Source of the DNA: Sphingomonas panni
GTDB lineage: Bacteria > Pseudomonadota > Alphaproteobacteria > Sphingomonadales > Sphingomonadaceae
Direction of reading: 5' to 3'
DNA length: 64,000 nucleotides
Assembly: GCF_022664435.1 (NCBI RefSeq)
Contig: NZ_JAKREU010000003.1
Location: 1 to 64,000, forward strand
Below, one piece after another: positions 38,987 through 47,187 of the stretch; the first letter of the stretch is position 1, and every line of letters starts with the position of its first letter. The notes below the pieces were generated by a model that ran no database searches, was not told where the DNA came from, and worked only from the letters and a program-made list of their open reading frames with translations. The position numbers and the translations under genes were made by a program.

Positions 38987-39292
38987 CCGTTTGGTTCGAG
39001 CTTGTCGAGAACGGGGTTCCGCACGGGTAGCACCGGCGGCGGATGAACCTACCTTACCGCCGTTCCGTTCGAGCCTGTCGAGAACCCGCCCGCCCCAAAC
39101 AACCCGTTCTCGACGGACGCTTCTCGACGAGCTCGAAGCTGCTCGAACCGAACGGGGTGGGTGGGGATAGGGGAAAGGCCGCCCCCGTCCGTGCCGGGCA
39201 GCGACTGAGCGAAGTCGAAGGCCCGTAACGAAGCACCTGCTACCGTCCTTCGATACGCCGCTTCGACAGGCTCAGCGGCTACTCAGGACGAA
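38987..39292. repeat. Dispersed palindromic repeats (TTCGAGC / TGTCGAGAAC family), copies 2 to 4
   Basis: No gene between the operon end and the small gene at 39308. The stretch holds GTTTGGTTCGAGCTTGTCGAGAA..., then GTTCGAGCCTGTCGAGAAC, then an inverted unit ending GAAGCTGCTCGAACCGAACGGGG at about 39155, and a related unit with CTTCGACAGGCTCAG near 39265. The 39100-39155 part is the reverse complement of the left half of the 19.8 and 60.2 kb copies. Confidence 0.82.
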
Positions 39293-39307
39293 CGGAAGTG
39301 GCTCAGA

Positions 39308-39451
39308 TCACTCATCCGTCCGAATTTTCACCTTGTTCGGCAAGTCCTTCCCCTTGGTGCGCCTTGACGGCAGCTGCACCGGGTTCTTCTTCTTCCAATC
39401 CCCCCAGCGCTTCGGTCCTTCGGGGGTATCGATGATCGTGTCGTCGTCCAT
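39308..39451 (-). CDS. Small conserved-looking hypothetical protein
   Basis: 47 aa, ATG at 39451, TGA at 39310-39308. The protein begins MDDDTIIDTPEGPKRWGDWK and ends NKVKIRTDE: acidic start, lysine-rich middle (KKKNPVQL, SRRTKGKD), no membrane helix. Clean coding-like composition and lack of a better gene on either strand support it. It resembles the short proteins often annotated as hypothetical in sphingomonads, but no function is known. Just downstream in the same direction of the aldehyde dehydrogenase gene, about 115 bp away. Confidence 0.6.
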   Translation of the reverse strand: MDDDTIIDTPEGPKRWGDWKKKNPVQLPSRRTKGKDLPNKVKIRTDE

Positions 39452-39565
39452 CACAGCATCCAAAACGAAAAGCGGCGGCGGATCAACGACCCGCCGCCAC
39501 CTTGTCTCCCTTGTCCGACGCGATGCCGGCCCGCTCCCTCAGGCCCGCATCGCGTCGAACGCCGA

Positions 39566-41143
39566 TCAACCGAGCGTCCACGCTCCGTCGATCCGGGCCA
39601 GCGCACCCTGCTGGTTCCCTTCGCGCAGCGCGTCGGGCAGCAGTGCTTCGGGGAAGTCCTGATACGACACCGGCCGCAGGAAGCGGTCGATGGCGAGCGT
39701 GCCGACCGAGGTCGTGCGCCCGTCCGACGTCGCCGGGAACGGCCCGCCATGGACCATCGCATGGCCCACTTCGACGCCGGTCGGCCAGCCGTTGCACAGG
39801 ATGCGACCGACGGTGCGCTCCAGTACCGGGATCAGCTTGCGCGCGTCTTCGTAATCGCCCTCGTCGATCTGCAGCGTCGCGGTCAGCTGGCCTTCCAGCT
39901 TGCCCAGCACCCCGGCCAGTTCGTCGGCATCGGCGCACTTCACCACGACCGACGTCATGCCGAACACTTCGTGTGCATGGGCGGGATCGGCGAGGAAGTC
40001 CTTGCCCGACACGGCGAAGATCGCCGCGCGGCCGCGGGTCGGGCCTTCGGGTTCCTGTCCTTCGCCGATGACGGTCACCGCCGGGCTGGCAGCGAGCTTG
40101 GCGCGCCCTTCCTCATAGGCCTTGTGGATGCCGTCGGTCAGCATGACCTGTGCCGGCGTGCCGACCAGCGCTTCGCCCGCCGTGTCGAGGAACGCGTCGA
40201 GTTCCGGCCCGGCAATGGCAAGGACGAGGCCCGGATTGGTGCAGAACTGGCCCGCCCCCATGCTGAGCGACCCGACATAGCCCTTGGCCAGCGCCTCGCC
40301 GCGGTTCTTGAGCGCTTCCGGCATCAGCACGACCGGGTTGATCGACGACATTTCGGCATAGACCGGAATCGGCTGCGGACGGTCCTGCGCGACCTTCATC
40401 AGCGCGGTGCCGCCGGCGCGCGAGCCGGTGAAGCCCACTGCCTGCACGCGCGGATCGGCGACCAGCGCGGTGCCGATCGTCTGGCCAGCGCCCGACACCA
40501 TCGAGAACACTCCGTCGGGCATCCCGGTCTTCTCCGCCGCCTTGATGATCGCCGATGCGACCAGTTCAGCGGTACCCGGATGCGCCTGATGCGCCTTCAC
40601 GATCACGGTGCAGCCGGCGGCCAGCGCCGATGCGGTGTCGCCACCGGCGGTCGAGAAGGCGAGCGGGAAGTTCGACGCGCCGAACACCACCACCGGGCCG
40701 ACCGGAATGGTGCGCAGCCGCAGGTCGGGCTTGGGCACCGGAGCGCGCGCCGGGTCGGCATGGTCAATGCGCAGCTGCTGCCACGCGCCGTCGCGCACTT
40801 CCTTCGCGAACAGGCGCAGCTGGCCACAGGTGCGACCGCGCTCGCCGGTCAGGCGGGCGGTCGGCAGGCCGGTCTCACGGGCACCGCGTTCGATCAGCGC
40901 ATCGCCCAGCGCCTCGATCTCTTCGGCGATCGCGTCGAGGAAGCCGGCACGCCGTTCGAGCGGCAGCGCGGCATAGATCGGAAAGGCCTCGGCCGCCCGT
41001 GCGCACGCTTCCTCGGCATCTTCCTTCGTGCCCTTCGAGAAGCCTTCGCCGAACAGCGCGCCGGTCGCGGGGTCATAGGCCTGGAACAGGTCGTCGCGGG
41101 CGACGCGCTTCGAACCCAGGAACAGTTCGCCGGTGATCGTCAT
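39566..41143 (-). CDS. Aldehyde dehydrogenase, alpha-ketoglutaric-semialdehyde type (NADP)
   Basis: 525 aa from the ATG at 41143 (AAAGAGG 6 nt upstream; an ATG two codons earlier abuts that site). The ALDH fold shows VVVFGASNFPLAFSTAGGD and VKAHQAHPGTAE (cofactor), YAEMSSINPVVLMPEAL with the catalytic glutamate, and GAGQFCTNPG with the nucleophilic cysteine, near residue 300. The N-terminus MTITGELFLGSKRV and these motifs match bacterial alpha-ketoglutaric semialdehyde dehydrogenases, which finish oxidative pentose, hexarate or hydroxyproline breakdown. Palindromes at its promoter suggest control by a LacI-type sugar repressor; no such regulator is nearby. Confidence 0.9.
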   Translation of the reverse strand: MTITGELFLGSKRVARDDLFQAYDPATGALFGEGFSKGTKEDAEEACARAAEAFPIYAALPLERRAGFLDAIAEEIEALGDALIERGARETGLPTARLTGERGRTCGQLRLFAKEVRDGAWQQLRIDHADPARAPVPKPDLRLRTIPVGPVVVFGASNFPLAFSTAGGDTASALAAGCTVIVKAHQAHPGTAELVASAIIKAAEKTGMPDGVFSMVSGAGQTIGTALVADPRVQAVGFTGSRAGGTALMKVAQDRPQPIPVYAEMSSINPVVLMPEALKNRGEALAKGYVGSLSMGAGQFCTNPGLVLAIAGPELDAFLDTAGEALVGTPAQVMLTDGIHKAYEEGRAKLAASPAVTVIGEGQEPEGPTRGRAAIFAVSGKDFLADPAHAHEVFGMTSVVVKCADADELAGVLGKLEGQLTATLQIDEGDYEDARKLIPVLERTVGRILCNGWPTGVEVGHAMVHGGPFPATSDGRTTSVGTLAIDRFLRPVSYQDFPEALLPDALREGNQQGALARIDGAWTLG

Positions 41144-41152
41144 GTGCATCCT

Positions 41153-41164
41153 CTTTGCGCAAAG
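41153..41164. promoter_or_regulatory. Perfect palindrome over the dehydrogenase leader
   Basis: CTTTGCGCAAAG, a perfect 12-bp palindrome whose right part on the minus strand forms the AAAG of the Shine-Dalgarno of the aldehyde dehydrogenase gene. It may be a second operator or may limit ribosome access. Confidence 0.5.
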
Positions 41165-41185
41165 TGTTGGCGCCCAGATAGGAAC

Positions 41186-41200
41186 TGATAGCGCTAACGT
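41186..41200. promoter_or_regulatory. LacI-type operator upstream of the aldehyde dehydrogenase
   Basis: TGATAGCGCTAACGT centres on TAGCGCTA, the core of many LacI-family sugar-repressor sites (compare the TGGTAGCGCTACCA-like sites described for Caulobacter XylR). One mismatch in the half-sites. It is 43-57 bp upstream of the dehydrogenase start, in the only gap before the next gene. Confidence 0.65.
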
Positions 41201-41216
41201 AAATGGGTGTCGCGAA

Positions 41217-42311
41217 TTACTCCGACAATCTATGCGGCGAATAGACCGCCGCGTCGACCCCCTGCGGCACATTCCCGACGCCCAGCAGCGCGGCGCAAAG
41301 GCGTGCAGCGGCCGGTGCGGTCTGGATGCCGAAGCCGCCCTGCCCCGCGCACCAGAAGAATCCCGGCACCTGCCGGTCGAAGCCATAGACCGGCAGTCGG
41401 TCGGGCGCGAAACTGCGCAGCCCCGCCCAGCGCCGCTCGACCGCCTGCACCCGCCAGTCGACCGCCGCCTCGAACCGGTCGATAGCGAGCGCGACGTCGA
41501 TCTCCTCGGCCGCCACGTCATGCGGGCGGTCCGGCGTCTCGTCATGCGGGGTCAGCCATAGGCGACCGCCCGGCTCGGGCTTGAAATAGAATCCGCCGGC
41601 GGCATCCATCACCAGCGGCAGGTCGGCCGATGCCGGCGGATCGACCCGGACCTGCACCACCGTCCGGCGATAGGGGCGTATCCCCTGCGGCGCGGCGTCC
41701 AGCATTCCGGCAACCGAATCTGCCCAGGCACCGGCGGCGTTCACGACGATATCGGCCGTCACCCCGTCGCCCGACGCGGTCGTCAGCAACCAGCGTCCGC
41801 CAGCGCGGCGCGCGCCGGCCACCCGCGCGTCGCAGCGCAACTCCACCCCGCCCCGCCGCGCCTTGGCCAGATAGGCGGCGTGCAGCGCCCCCACATCGAT
41901 ATCGGCACAGCCGGGCGACCACAGCGCGTGCCACTCCCCGCGCAGGCCGTCGACGACCGCGTGAGGATCGCGCCATGCGATCGGTACGCCACTGGCCGCA
42001 AAGTCCGCCGCCATCGCCTCCAGCACGTCGCGGTCGCGCGCGAGCAGCAACTCGCCCCGCGTGCGCAGGAACCCGCGTGGCGCGAAATCGGCGGGCGGCG
42101 CATGGAGGAACGGTCCCGATGCGGTCGTCAGCGGCTGGACCAGCGGCCCACCATAGGTTTCCGACCAGAAGGCCGCCGACCGCCCCGTGGCATGGAAACC
42201 GGGCTGATCCTCCGCCTCCAGCAGGACCACGTCGTCGGTCGCGGCGAGTTCGGCGGCAAGGCTCGCCCCCGCCATGCCTGCGCCGATAATCGCCACCCGC
42301 CTGCGCGTCAT
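41217..42311 (-). CDS. FAD-dependent oxidoreductase, D-amino-acid-oxidase family
   Basis: 364 aa. N-terminal FAD site RVAIIGAGMAGASLAAELA with acidic LLEAEDQPGFHATGRSAAFW, a mid-domain VNAAGAWADSVAGML, and a C-terminal FFWCAGQGGFGIQTAPAAARL typical of the DAO (PF01266) family such as glycine or sarcosine oxidases. No signal peptide; cytoplasmic. It overlaps the upstream hydrolase by 4 bp and ends 73 bp before the dehydrogenase start. Substrate unknown; an amino or imino acid is most likely from family. Confidence 0.9.
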   Translation of the reverse strand: MTRRRVAIIGAGMAGASLAAELAATDDVVLLEAEDQPGFHATGRSAAFWSETYGGPLVQPLTTASGPFLHAPPADFAPRGFLRTRGELLLARDRDVLEAMAADFAASGVPIAWRDPHAVVDGLRGEWHALWSPGCADIDVGALHAAYLAKARRGGVELRCDARVAGARRAGGRWLLTTASGDGVTADIVVNAAGAWADSVAGMLDAAPQGIRPYRRTVVQVRVDPPASADLPLVMDAAGGFYFKPEPGGRLWLTPHDETPDRPHDVAAEEIDVALAIDRFEAAVDWRVQAVERRWAGLRSFAPDRLPVYGFDRQVPGFFWCAGQGGFGIQTAPAAARLCAALLGVGNVPQGVDAAVYSPHRLSE

Positions 42312-43267
42312 GCGTGGGTCCGGTGCGGCGCGGGCGCGCGGGCGTCGAGGAAAGCATCGATCGCGGCGATGGCGCGCGCGCGGACCGGATCGGCCTCGCG
42401 CAATATCTCATGCGCCGATTCGGGGCCGAAGCGCAGCAATTCGATATCGGGCAACCGCCCGGCAACCTCGACCGCCGCCCGCGCGTCGACCAGCGCATCT
42501 TCATCGGCGACCAGCATCTGGATCGGCACCTGCACCTCGGCCAGTCGCGGATCGGCGCGCAGTTCGCGGGTCGACCGGAACGCATCGATCACCCAGCGCC
42601 AGCTGGGCGGCCCGGTGCGCAGCGCCGCGTCGGTCCCCTGCCACCACAGCTCATCCGAATAGCGCGCCGGGTCATGTGTCAGCATCGCCTCCCGCGGGCG
42701 GACGGTGTGCGGACGTTCATTGCCTTTCCATGCCGGGCGGAGCGGGCTGCCCATCGCGCTCAGCACCCGCGCCATCCGCTCGCCGAAGCGCGGCCCGATC
42801 GGCGAGCGCAGCCCCAGCATCGGCGCGACCAGCACGCAGGCCGCCGGATCGACGCGTTGCTCGACGACGCCGCGCAGCGCCAGATGCCCGCCCATCGAAT
42901 GGCCGATCAGCACGCGCGGTCCCTCGCCGGTCCATTGGCTCCAGAAGGCGGTCAGGTCGTCGAGATAGGTTTCGAACCGGTCGATGTCGCCGCAATCCCC
43001 CGCCGGGGTGCAGCGCCCCGACCCGCCCTGCCCGCGCCAGTCGAACGCGGTGATGCTCCACCCGCGCACATGCCAATGGGCAAAGGCCTCCAGATATTTC
43101 TCGAACATGTCGCCGCGCCCGGTCTGGAACAACAGGCTGCCGCGCGGGCGGACATTGGCCGGCGCGGCCCAGTCGAACCGGCGGTGCGACCAGCCATCGG
43201 GTGCCTGCCACCGGGTGATGGCGGCGGCGGCGGGAATCGCGCGGCGATATAGGGCGTGGGCGGCCAT
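42308..43267 (-). CDS. Alpha/beta hydrolase, lysophospholipase (PldB)-like
   Basis: 319 aa. Alpha/beta-hydrolase signs: FQTGRGDMFEKYLEAFAHWH and SITAFDWRGQGGSGR, the nucleophile elbow VLIGHSMGGHLALRG (Ser near 124), acidic residue in LVADEDALVDARAA, and catalytic His in GPESAHEILREAD. The layout matches the PldB/monoglyceride-lipase group (Hydrolase_4). A lipid or ester hydrolase in the cytoplasm is likely; the exact substrate is not evident. It starts 47 bp from the divergent cpaA gene and is coupled to the FAD enzyme. Confidence 0.9.
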   Translation of the reverse strand: MAAHALYRRAIPAAAAITRWQAPDGWSHRRFDWAAPANVRPRGSLLFQTGRGDMFEKYLEAFAHWHVRGWSITAFDWRGQGGSGRCTPAGDCGDIDRFETYLDDLTAFWSQWTGEGPRVLIGHSMGGHLALRGVVEQRVDPAACVLVAPMLGLRSPIGPRFGERMARVLSAMGSPLRPAWKGNERPHTVRPREAMLTHDPARYSDELWWQGTDAALRTGPPSWRWVIDAFRSTRELRADPRLAEVQVPIQMLVADEDALVDARAAVEVAGRLPDIELLRFGPESAHEILREADPVRARAIAAIDAFLDARAPAPHRTHA

Positions 43268-43287
43268 GGGTCCGGTTACGGTTTCGC

Positions 43288-43308
43288 AACCCCTTACGTC
43301 TAGGGGTT
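43288..43308. promoter_or_regulatory. Inverted repeat covering the cpaA ribosome-binding site
   Basis: AACCCCT (43288-43294) and AGGGGTT (43302-43308) form a perfect 7-bp hairpin with a 7-nt loop. The AGGGG is the likely Shine-Dalgarno of cpaA (ATG 43315). The same DNA lies in the 47-bp gap between divergent starts, so an operator role is equally possible. Confidence 0.5.
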
Positions 43309-43314
43309 AACGCC

Positions 43315-43788
43315 ATGGGGGGTATCGTCGTTCCTTGGCTGGCGCTCGCGCTGTTGCTGCTGCTGCTGTTCGCCGGCATCGAGGATGCGCGCACCCGCGA
43401 GATCGCGAACGGCAAGAACGCGGCCATCGCGCTGCTGGCGCTGCCATGGTGGTGGGCCAATGGCCTCGGCGCCGTCGACATCGCATGGCAGGTCGGCGTC
43501 GCGCTGATCGTCTTCGCGCTGTTCTTCGCGGCATTCGTCGCCGGACAGATGGGTGGCGGCGATGTGAAGATGATCGCCGCGCTCGCGCTGTGGCTGCCGC
43601 CGGGCGCAGTCCTGTCGATGCTGATGGTGATGTCGCTGCTGGGCGGGGTGCTGACCCTGTTGTTCCTCGCCGACCGATGGTGGCGGCGCACGGCCCAAGT
43701 GCCGGAGATTCCTTACGGGATCGCCATCGCCATCGCCGGGATGCTCGCCATCGCGAACCCGTTCTTAACCCATTTCGGTGATGTTTAA
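43315..43788 (+). CDS. cpaA: Prepilin peptidase CpaA/TadV
   Basis: 157 aa, an all-helical type IV prepilin peptidase of the short Tad class. The two catalytic aspartates are Asp24 (GIEDARTREI) and Asp83 (GQMGGGDVKMIAAL, the GxGD motif). Four to five hydrophobic helices place it in the inner membrane. It cleaves the leader of Flp pilins and TadE/F pseudopilins. No flp pilin gene precedes it; the divergent hydrolase is only 47 bp away. Confidence 0.93.
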   Translation: MGGIVVPWLALALLLLLLFAGIEDARTREIANGKNAAIALLALPWWWANGLGAVDIAWQVGVALIVFALFFAAFVAGQMGGGDVKMIAALALWLPPGAVLSMLMVMSLLGGVLTLLFLADRWWRRTAQVPEIPYGIAIAIAGMLAIANPFLTHFGDV

Positions 43789-43832
43789 CGGCGAATCAAC
43801 CGGCCAGACGAATTGGAAGGGCCACGAACGTC

Positions 43833-44873
43833 ATGGATTCTCGCAAACTGTTCCTGCTGATCGGAGCGCTGTTCGTGGCGGGCCTGACCGCGTTCATGGC
43901 GCGCAGCCTGATGGCCGGCGCATCGGCGCCGATGGCCACCGCCGCGCCGGTCGCGGCCCCGATCGATGGCCCCCGCGTGCTGGTCGCGACCAAGGCGCTG
44001 CCGGTCGGCACCATCATCGATGCGACGGCGCTGCGGTTCCAGCCCTGGCCCAAGGAACTGGTGGAAAACGCCTATTTCCTCGAAGCCATGCCGGAATCGC
44101 GCAACCTGGTCGGCACCGTCGTGCGCTTCGCCATTCCGGCAGGCCAGCCGATCACGCAAGGGGCGCTGGTGAAGCCGGGTGATCGCGGCTTCCTTGCCGC
44201 CGCCCTCGGGCCGGGGATGCGCGCGGTGACCGTGCCGGTATCGGCGCAAAGCGCGGTCGCAGGCTTCGTCTTCCCCGGCGACCGGGTCGACTTGGTCCTG
44301 ACGCAGAACGTCCCCGGCGGCGGTGACGGTGCCCCGCTGAAGGCGGCGGAGACCTTCCTGCGCAACCTGCGCGTCCTGGCGACCGATCAGCGCACCGACA
44401 AGAATACCGACGATCAGGGCAAGACGCTGGTATCGACCTATTCGACCGTGACGGTCGAGGCGACGCCGCGCATCGCCGAAAAGATCGCGGTGGCGCAGAC
44501 CGTCGGCACGCTGTCGCTGTCGCTCCGTTCGATCGCCGACAACCGGTCCGAACTGGAGGAAGCCATCGCCAGCGGCGACGTGCAACTGCCCGCCAATGGC
44601 GACCCGAAGGCGGAAAAGGCCGCGCTCGACCATATCGCCAGCCGCCCGATCGATGGCGCGTCGACCTTCTCGACCGGTGCCGACGTCTCGCGGTTCCAGC
44701 GCAGCTCGGTACCCGGCAAGGCCGGCATGATGGCGACGTCGGGCAGTGTCGGACCGCCTGCCACGACGATGGTGCCCGCCGGGCCGACCGCGCCTGCCGC
44801 CGCCACCGGGCCGGTCGTGCGGATCACCCGCGGCAATGACGTGACCGCCGTGCCGGTCGGAGGAACCAAATAA
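43833..44873 (+). CDS. cpaB: Flp pilus assembly protein CpaB/RcpC
   Basis: 346 aa. One N-terminal helix (LFLLIGALFVAGLTAFMA), a SAF domain at about residues 48-110 (PRVLVATKALPVGTIIDATAL...GQPITQGALVKPG), then an RcpC-type domain (RAVTVPVSAQSAVAGFVFPGD, VDLVLTQNVPGG) and a long proline/alanine-rich C-terminal tail. It is a periplasmic component that helps the secretin. Overlaps cpaC by 1 bp. Confidence 0.92.
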   Translation: MDSRKLFLLIGALFVAGLTAFMARSLMAGASAPMATAAPVAAPIDGPRVLVATKALPVGTIIDATALRFQPWPKELVENAYFLEAMPESRNLVGTVVRFAIPAGQPITQGALVKPGDRGFLAAALGPGMRAVTVPVSAQSAVAGFVFPGDRVDLVLTQNVPGGGDGAPLKAAETFLRNLRVLATDQRTDKNTDDQGKTLVSTYSTVTVEATPRIAEKIAVAQTVGTLSLSLRSIADNRSELEEAIASGDVQLPANGDPKAEKAALDHIASRPIDGASTFSTGADVSRFQRSSVPGKAGMMATSGSVGPPATTMVPAGPTAPAAATGPVVRITRGNDVTAVPVGGTK

Positions 44874-46522
44874 TGTCTGGCATGAAGCTCATCCACCGGT
44901 CGCTGGCCGCGACCCTGTCGGTCGCGCTGGTCGCCGGCTCGGCGCTGCCCGCCGCGGCCATCGCCGCCCCCGGCACGGCCGCCGTCCGCGCAGCGCGGGT
45001 CGGCACGCCTACCGGCACGCTGCGTCCTACCAACGACGTCCAGCTGTCGATCGGCCAGGGCGAACTGGTGACGCTGCCGTCCAACGTCGTCGATGTCTGG
45101 GTGTCGAACCCGGCGGTCGCCGATGTCTATGTCGGTAATCCGCGCCAGATCCACCTGTTCGGCAAGACCGATGGCGAGGCCACCATCTTCGCCACCAACG
45201 CCAGCGGTGCCGTCGTCTATTCGGCCAATGTCCGGGTGGGCCAGAACCTGACCTCGCTCGACCGGATGATGAAGGCCGCGATGCCCGAGGCCGATATCCG
45301 CGTGACGACGGTCGGGCAGATCGCGGTCCTCAACGGCACGATCGCCTCCCCCGCCGACAGTGCGCAGGCCGAACGGCTGGTCACCGCGCTGCTGAACCCC
45401 GGCATGTCGACCAGCGATCCGAATGCGGCGCTGAAGGTCGCGGTGGTCAACCGGTTGAAGCTAGCCACCCCGCTGCAGGTCAACCTGCAGGTCCGCATCG
45501 CCGAGGTCAGCCGCAACTTCGTCAAGAATATCGGCGTCAATCTGACCTCGCGCGACCTGTCGGGCGGAATGCTGGTCGGTATCGCGCAGGGGCGTCAGGG
45601 GACCATCACCACCGTTCCCGGTTTGCCGACCAACCCCGAATTCCTTGTCAACGGCCTGCGTCCCGGCGCGACCGCCTATGGTTCTCCGACCAAGGGCACC
45701 AGCGGCACGACGCTGAACCTCGCCGGCAAGCTGCTCGGCCTCGAACTGCTCGGCGCACTCGACCTTGGCGAGCGGATCGGACAGGTGACGACGCTCGCCA
45801 ACCCGAACCTGACCGCCCTGTCCGGCGAGACCGGATCGTTCCTGGCGGGCGGCGAAATCCCGATCCCGATCAGCCAGGGCTTCGGCGCGGTATCGGTGCA
45901 GTACAAGCAGTACGGCGTCAGCCTCGCCTATACCCCGACCGTGCTGGCCGATGGCCGCATCTCGCTGCGCGTCCGTCCCGAAGTGTCGCAGCTGTCGGCG
46001 GCCGGCGCGGTACAGATCGACGGCACGACCATCCCGGCGCTCACCACCCGTCGTGCCGAAACCACGGTCGAACTGGGGTCGGGACAGAGCATGATGATCG
46101 GCGGGCTGTTGTCGAACAGCCATGACAATTCGATCGACAAGGCACCGGGCCTCGGCGACCTGCCGATCCTGGGGTCGCTGTTCCGGTCGAACGCCTTCAC
46201 CCGCAACGAAACCGAGCTGGTCATCGTCATCACCCCGTATCTGGTGAAGCCGGTCGACAGCCAGTCGCGCATCGCGTTGCCGACCGATGCCTATTCCACG
46301 CCGGACGATGTCGAACGCGTGCTGATGGGTCAGCTGACCGGACAGCGCAAACCGACGCCGCGGCCCGTCCCGACCATGGCACCGCAACCGCCCGCCCGGC
46401 CCGCGATCGGGCTGACCGCGCCCGCCCCGGTCGTTCCCGACGCCGCCACCGCCGCCGCACCGCCCCCGCGCAAGGGTGGCCGCGACGCCCAGAGCGTCGC
46501 CCCCGGTTTCAGCATTCAGTGA
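44873..46522 (+). CDS. cpaC: Tad secretin CpaC/RcpA
   Basis: 549 aa. Signal peptide (LAATLSVALVAGSALPAAA), N-terminal domain with LSIGQGELVTLPSNVVDVWVSNP, BON-like part (ADIRVTTVGQIAVLNGTI), then the secretin domain with VAEVSRNFVKNIGV-like and the C-terminal signature TRRAETTVELGSGQSMMIGGLL...PILGSLFRS. It ends in a Pro/Ala-rich tail (about 70 residues). It forms the outer-membrane pore of the Tad pilus. Confidence 0.94.
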   Translation: MSGMKLIHRSLAATLSVALVAGSALPAAAIAAPGTAAVRAARVGTPTGTLRPTNDVQLSIGQGELVTLPSNVVDVWVSNPAVADVYVGNPRQIHLFGKTDGEATIFATNASGAVVYSANVRVGQNLTSLDRMMKAAMPEADIRVTTVGQIAVLNGTIASPADSAQAERLVTALLNPGMSTSDPNAALKVAVVNRLKLATPLQVNLQVRIAEVSRNFVKNIGVNLTSRDLSGGMLVGIAQGRQGTITTVPGLPTNPEFLVNGLRPGATAYGSPTKGTSGTTLNLAGKLLGLELLGALDLGERIGQVTTLANPNLTALSGETGSFLAGGEIPIPISQGFGAVSVQYKQYGVSLAYTPTVLADGRISLRVRPEVSQLSAAGAVQIDGTTIPALTTRRAETTVELGSGQSMMIGGLLSNSHDNSIDKAPGLGDLPILGSLFRSNAFTRNETELVIVITPYLVKPVDSQSRIALPTDAYSTPDDVERVLMGQLTGQRKPTPRPVPTMAPQPPARPAIGLTAPAPVVPDAATAAAPPPRKGGRDAQSVAPGFSIQ

Positions 46523-46533
46523 GGCACGCCCCG

Positions 46534-47187
46534 ATGACCCTTTTCCGTATCCTCGCGCTCGGCACCACGATCGCGGTCGCCGGTTGCTCCGGCACCGTCA
46601 ATCGCGGCGTCGAATCGGTGCATCAGCCGGTCGTCAGCCGCTCCGCCTATGCCTTCGACATGGCGACCGGCCCTGCAGGGCTGGCACCGGGCGAACGCGC
46701 GCGCCTCGCCGGCTGGCTGGAGACGATGCACCTGCGCTATGGCGACGAGATCGGCGTCGACGACGCCGGGGCCGGCGACGATGCGGTGCGCGGCGACATC
46801 GCCGCCGAAGCCGCGCGGGTCGGCCTGTTGCTGGCCGATGCCGTGCCGCCGACGCCGGGCGCGGTGGCACCGGGCACCGTCCGCGTCGTCGTGTCCCGGA
46901 TGACGGCGCGGGTGCCGGGCTGCCCCGACAATTCGCGCACCTACCAGCCGAATTACGCGGCGCAGACCTCGTCCGACTTCGGCTGTTCGATCAATTCGAA
47001 CCTGGCCGCGATGGTCGCCCGTCCGGGTGACATGGTGCTGGGCCGCGGCAATGCCGACACGACCGACACCATGGTCAATACCAAGGCGGTCGGGGCGCTT
47101 CGCCGCGCGACGCCCAGCGGCAATGGCGGACAGGTGAGCAGTTCCGCCGGCAGCGCAGGCGGTTCGAGCGGGGGGAGCAGCAAGTAA
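46534..47187 (+). CDS. cpaD: Tad pilus lipoprotein CpaD
   Basis: 217 aa from ATG 46534, which follows GAGG; an in-frame GTG at 46519 is less likely as it would disturb the signal. Lipoprotein signal FRILALGTTIAVAGC (lipobox VAGC). The family core includes VGLLLADAVPPTP, VRVVVSRMTARVPGCPDNSR and SSDFGCSINSNLAAMVARPGDM, typical of CpaD. A serine/glycine tail (SSSAGSAGGSSGGSSK) ends it. Outer-membrane/periplasm partner of the secretin. 1-bp overlap with cpaE. Confidence 0.92.
   Translation: MTLFRILALGTTIAVAGCSGTVNRGVESVHQPVVSRSAYAFDMATGPAGLAPGERARLAGWLETMHLRYGDEIGVDDAGAGDDAVRGDIAAEAARVGLLLADAVPPTPGAVAPGTVRVVVSRMTARVPGCPDNSRTYQPNYAAQTSSDFGCSINSNLAAMVARPGDMVLGRGNADTTDTMVNTKAVGALRRATPSGNGGQVSSSAGSAGGSSGGSSK

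Noticed and set aside
43778..44182. Alternative frame at the cpaA/cpaB junction
   Set aside because: Overlaps cpaB in another frame with arginine-rich shadow composition.
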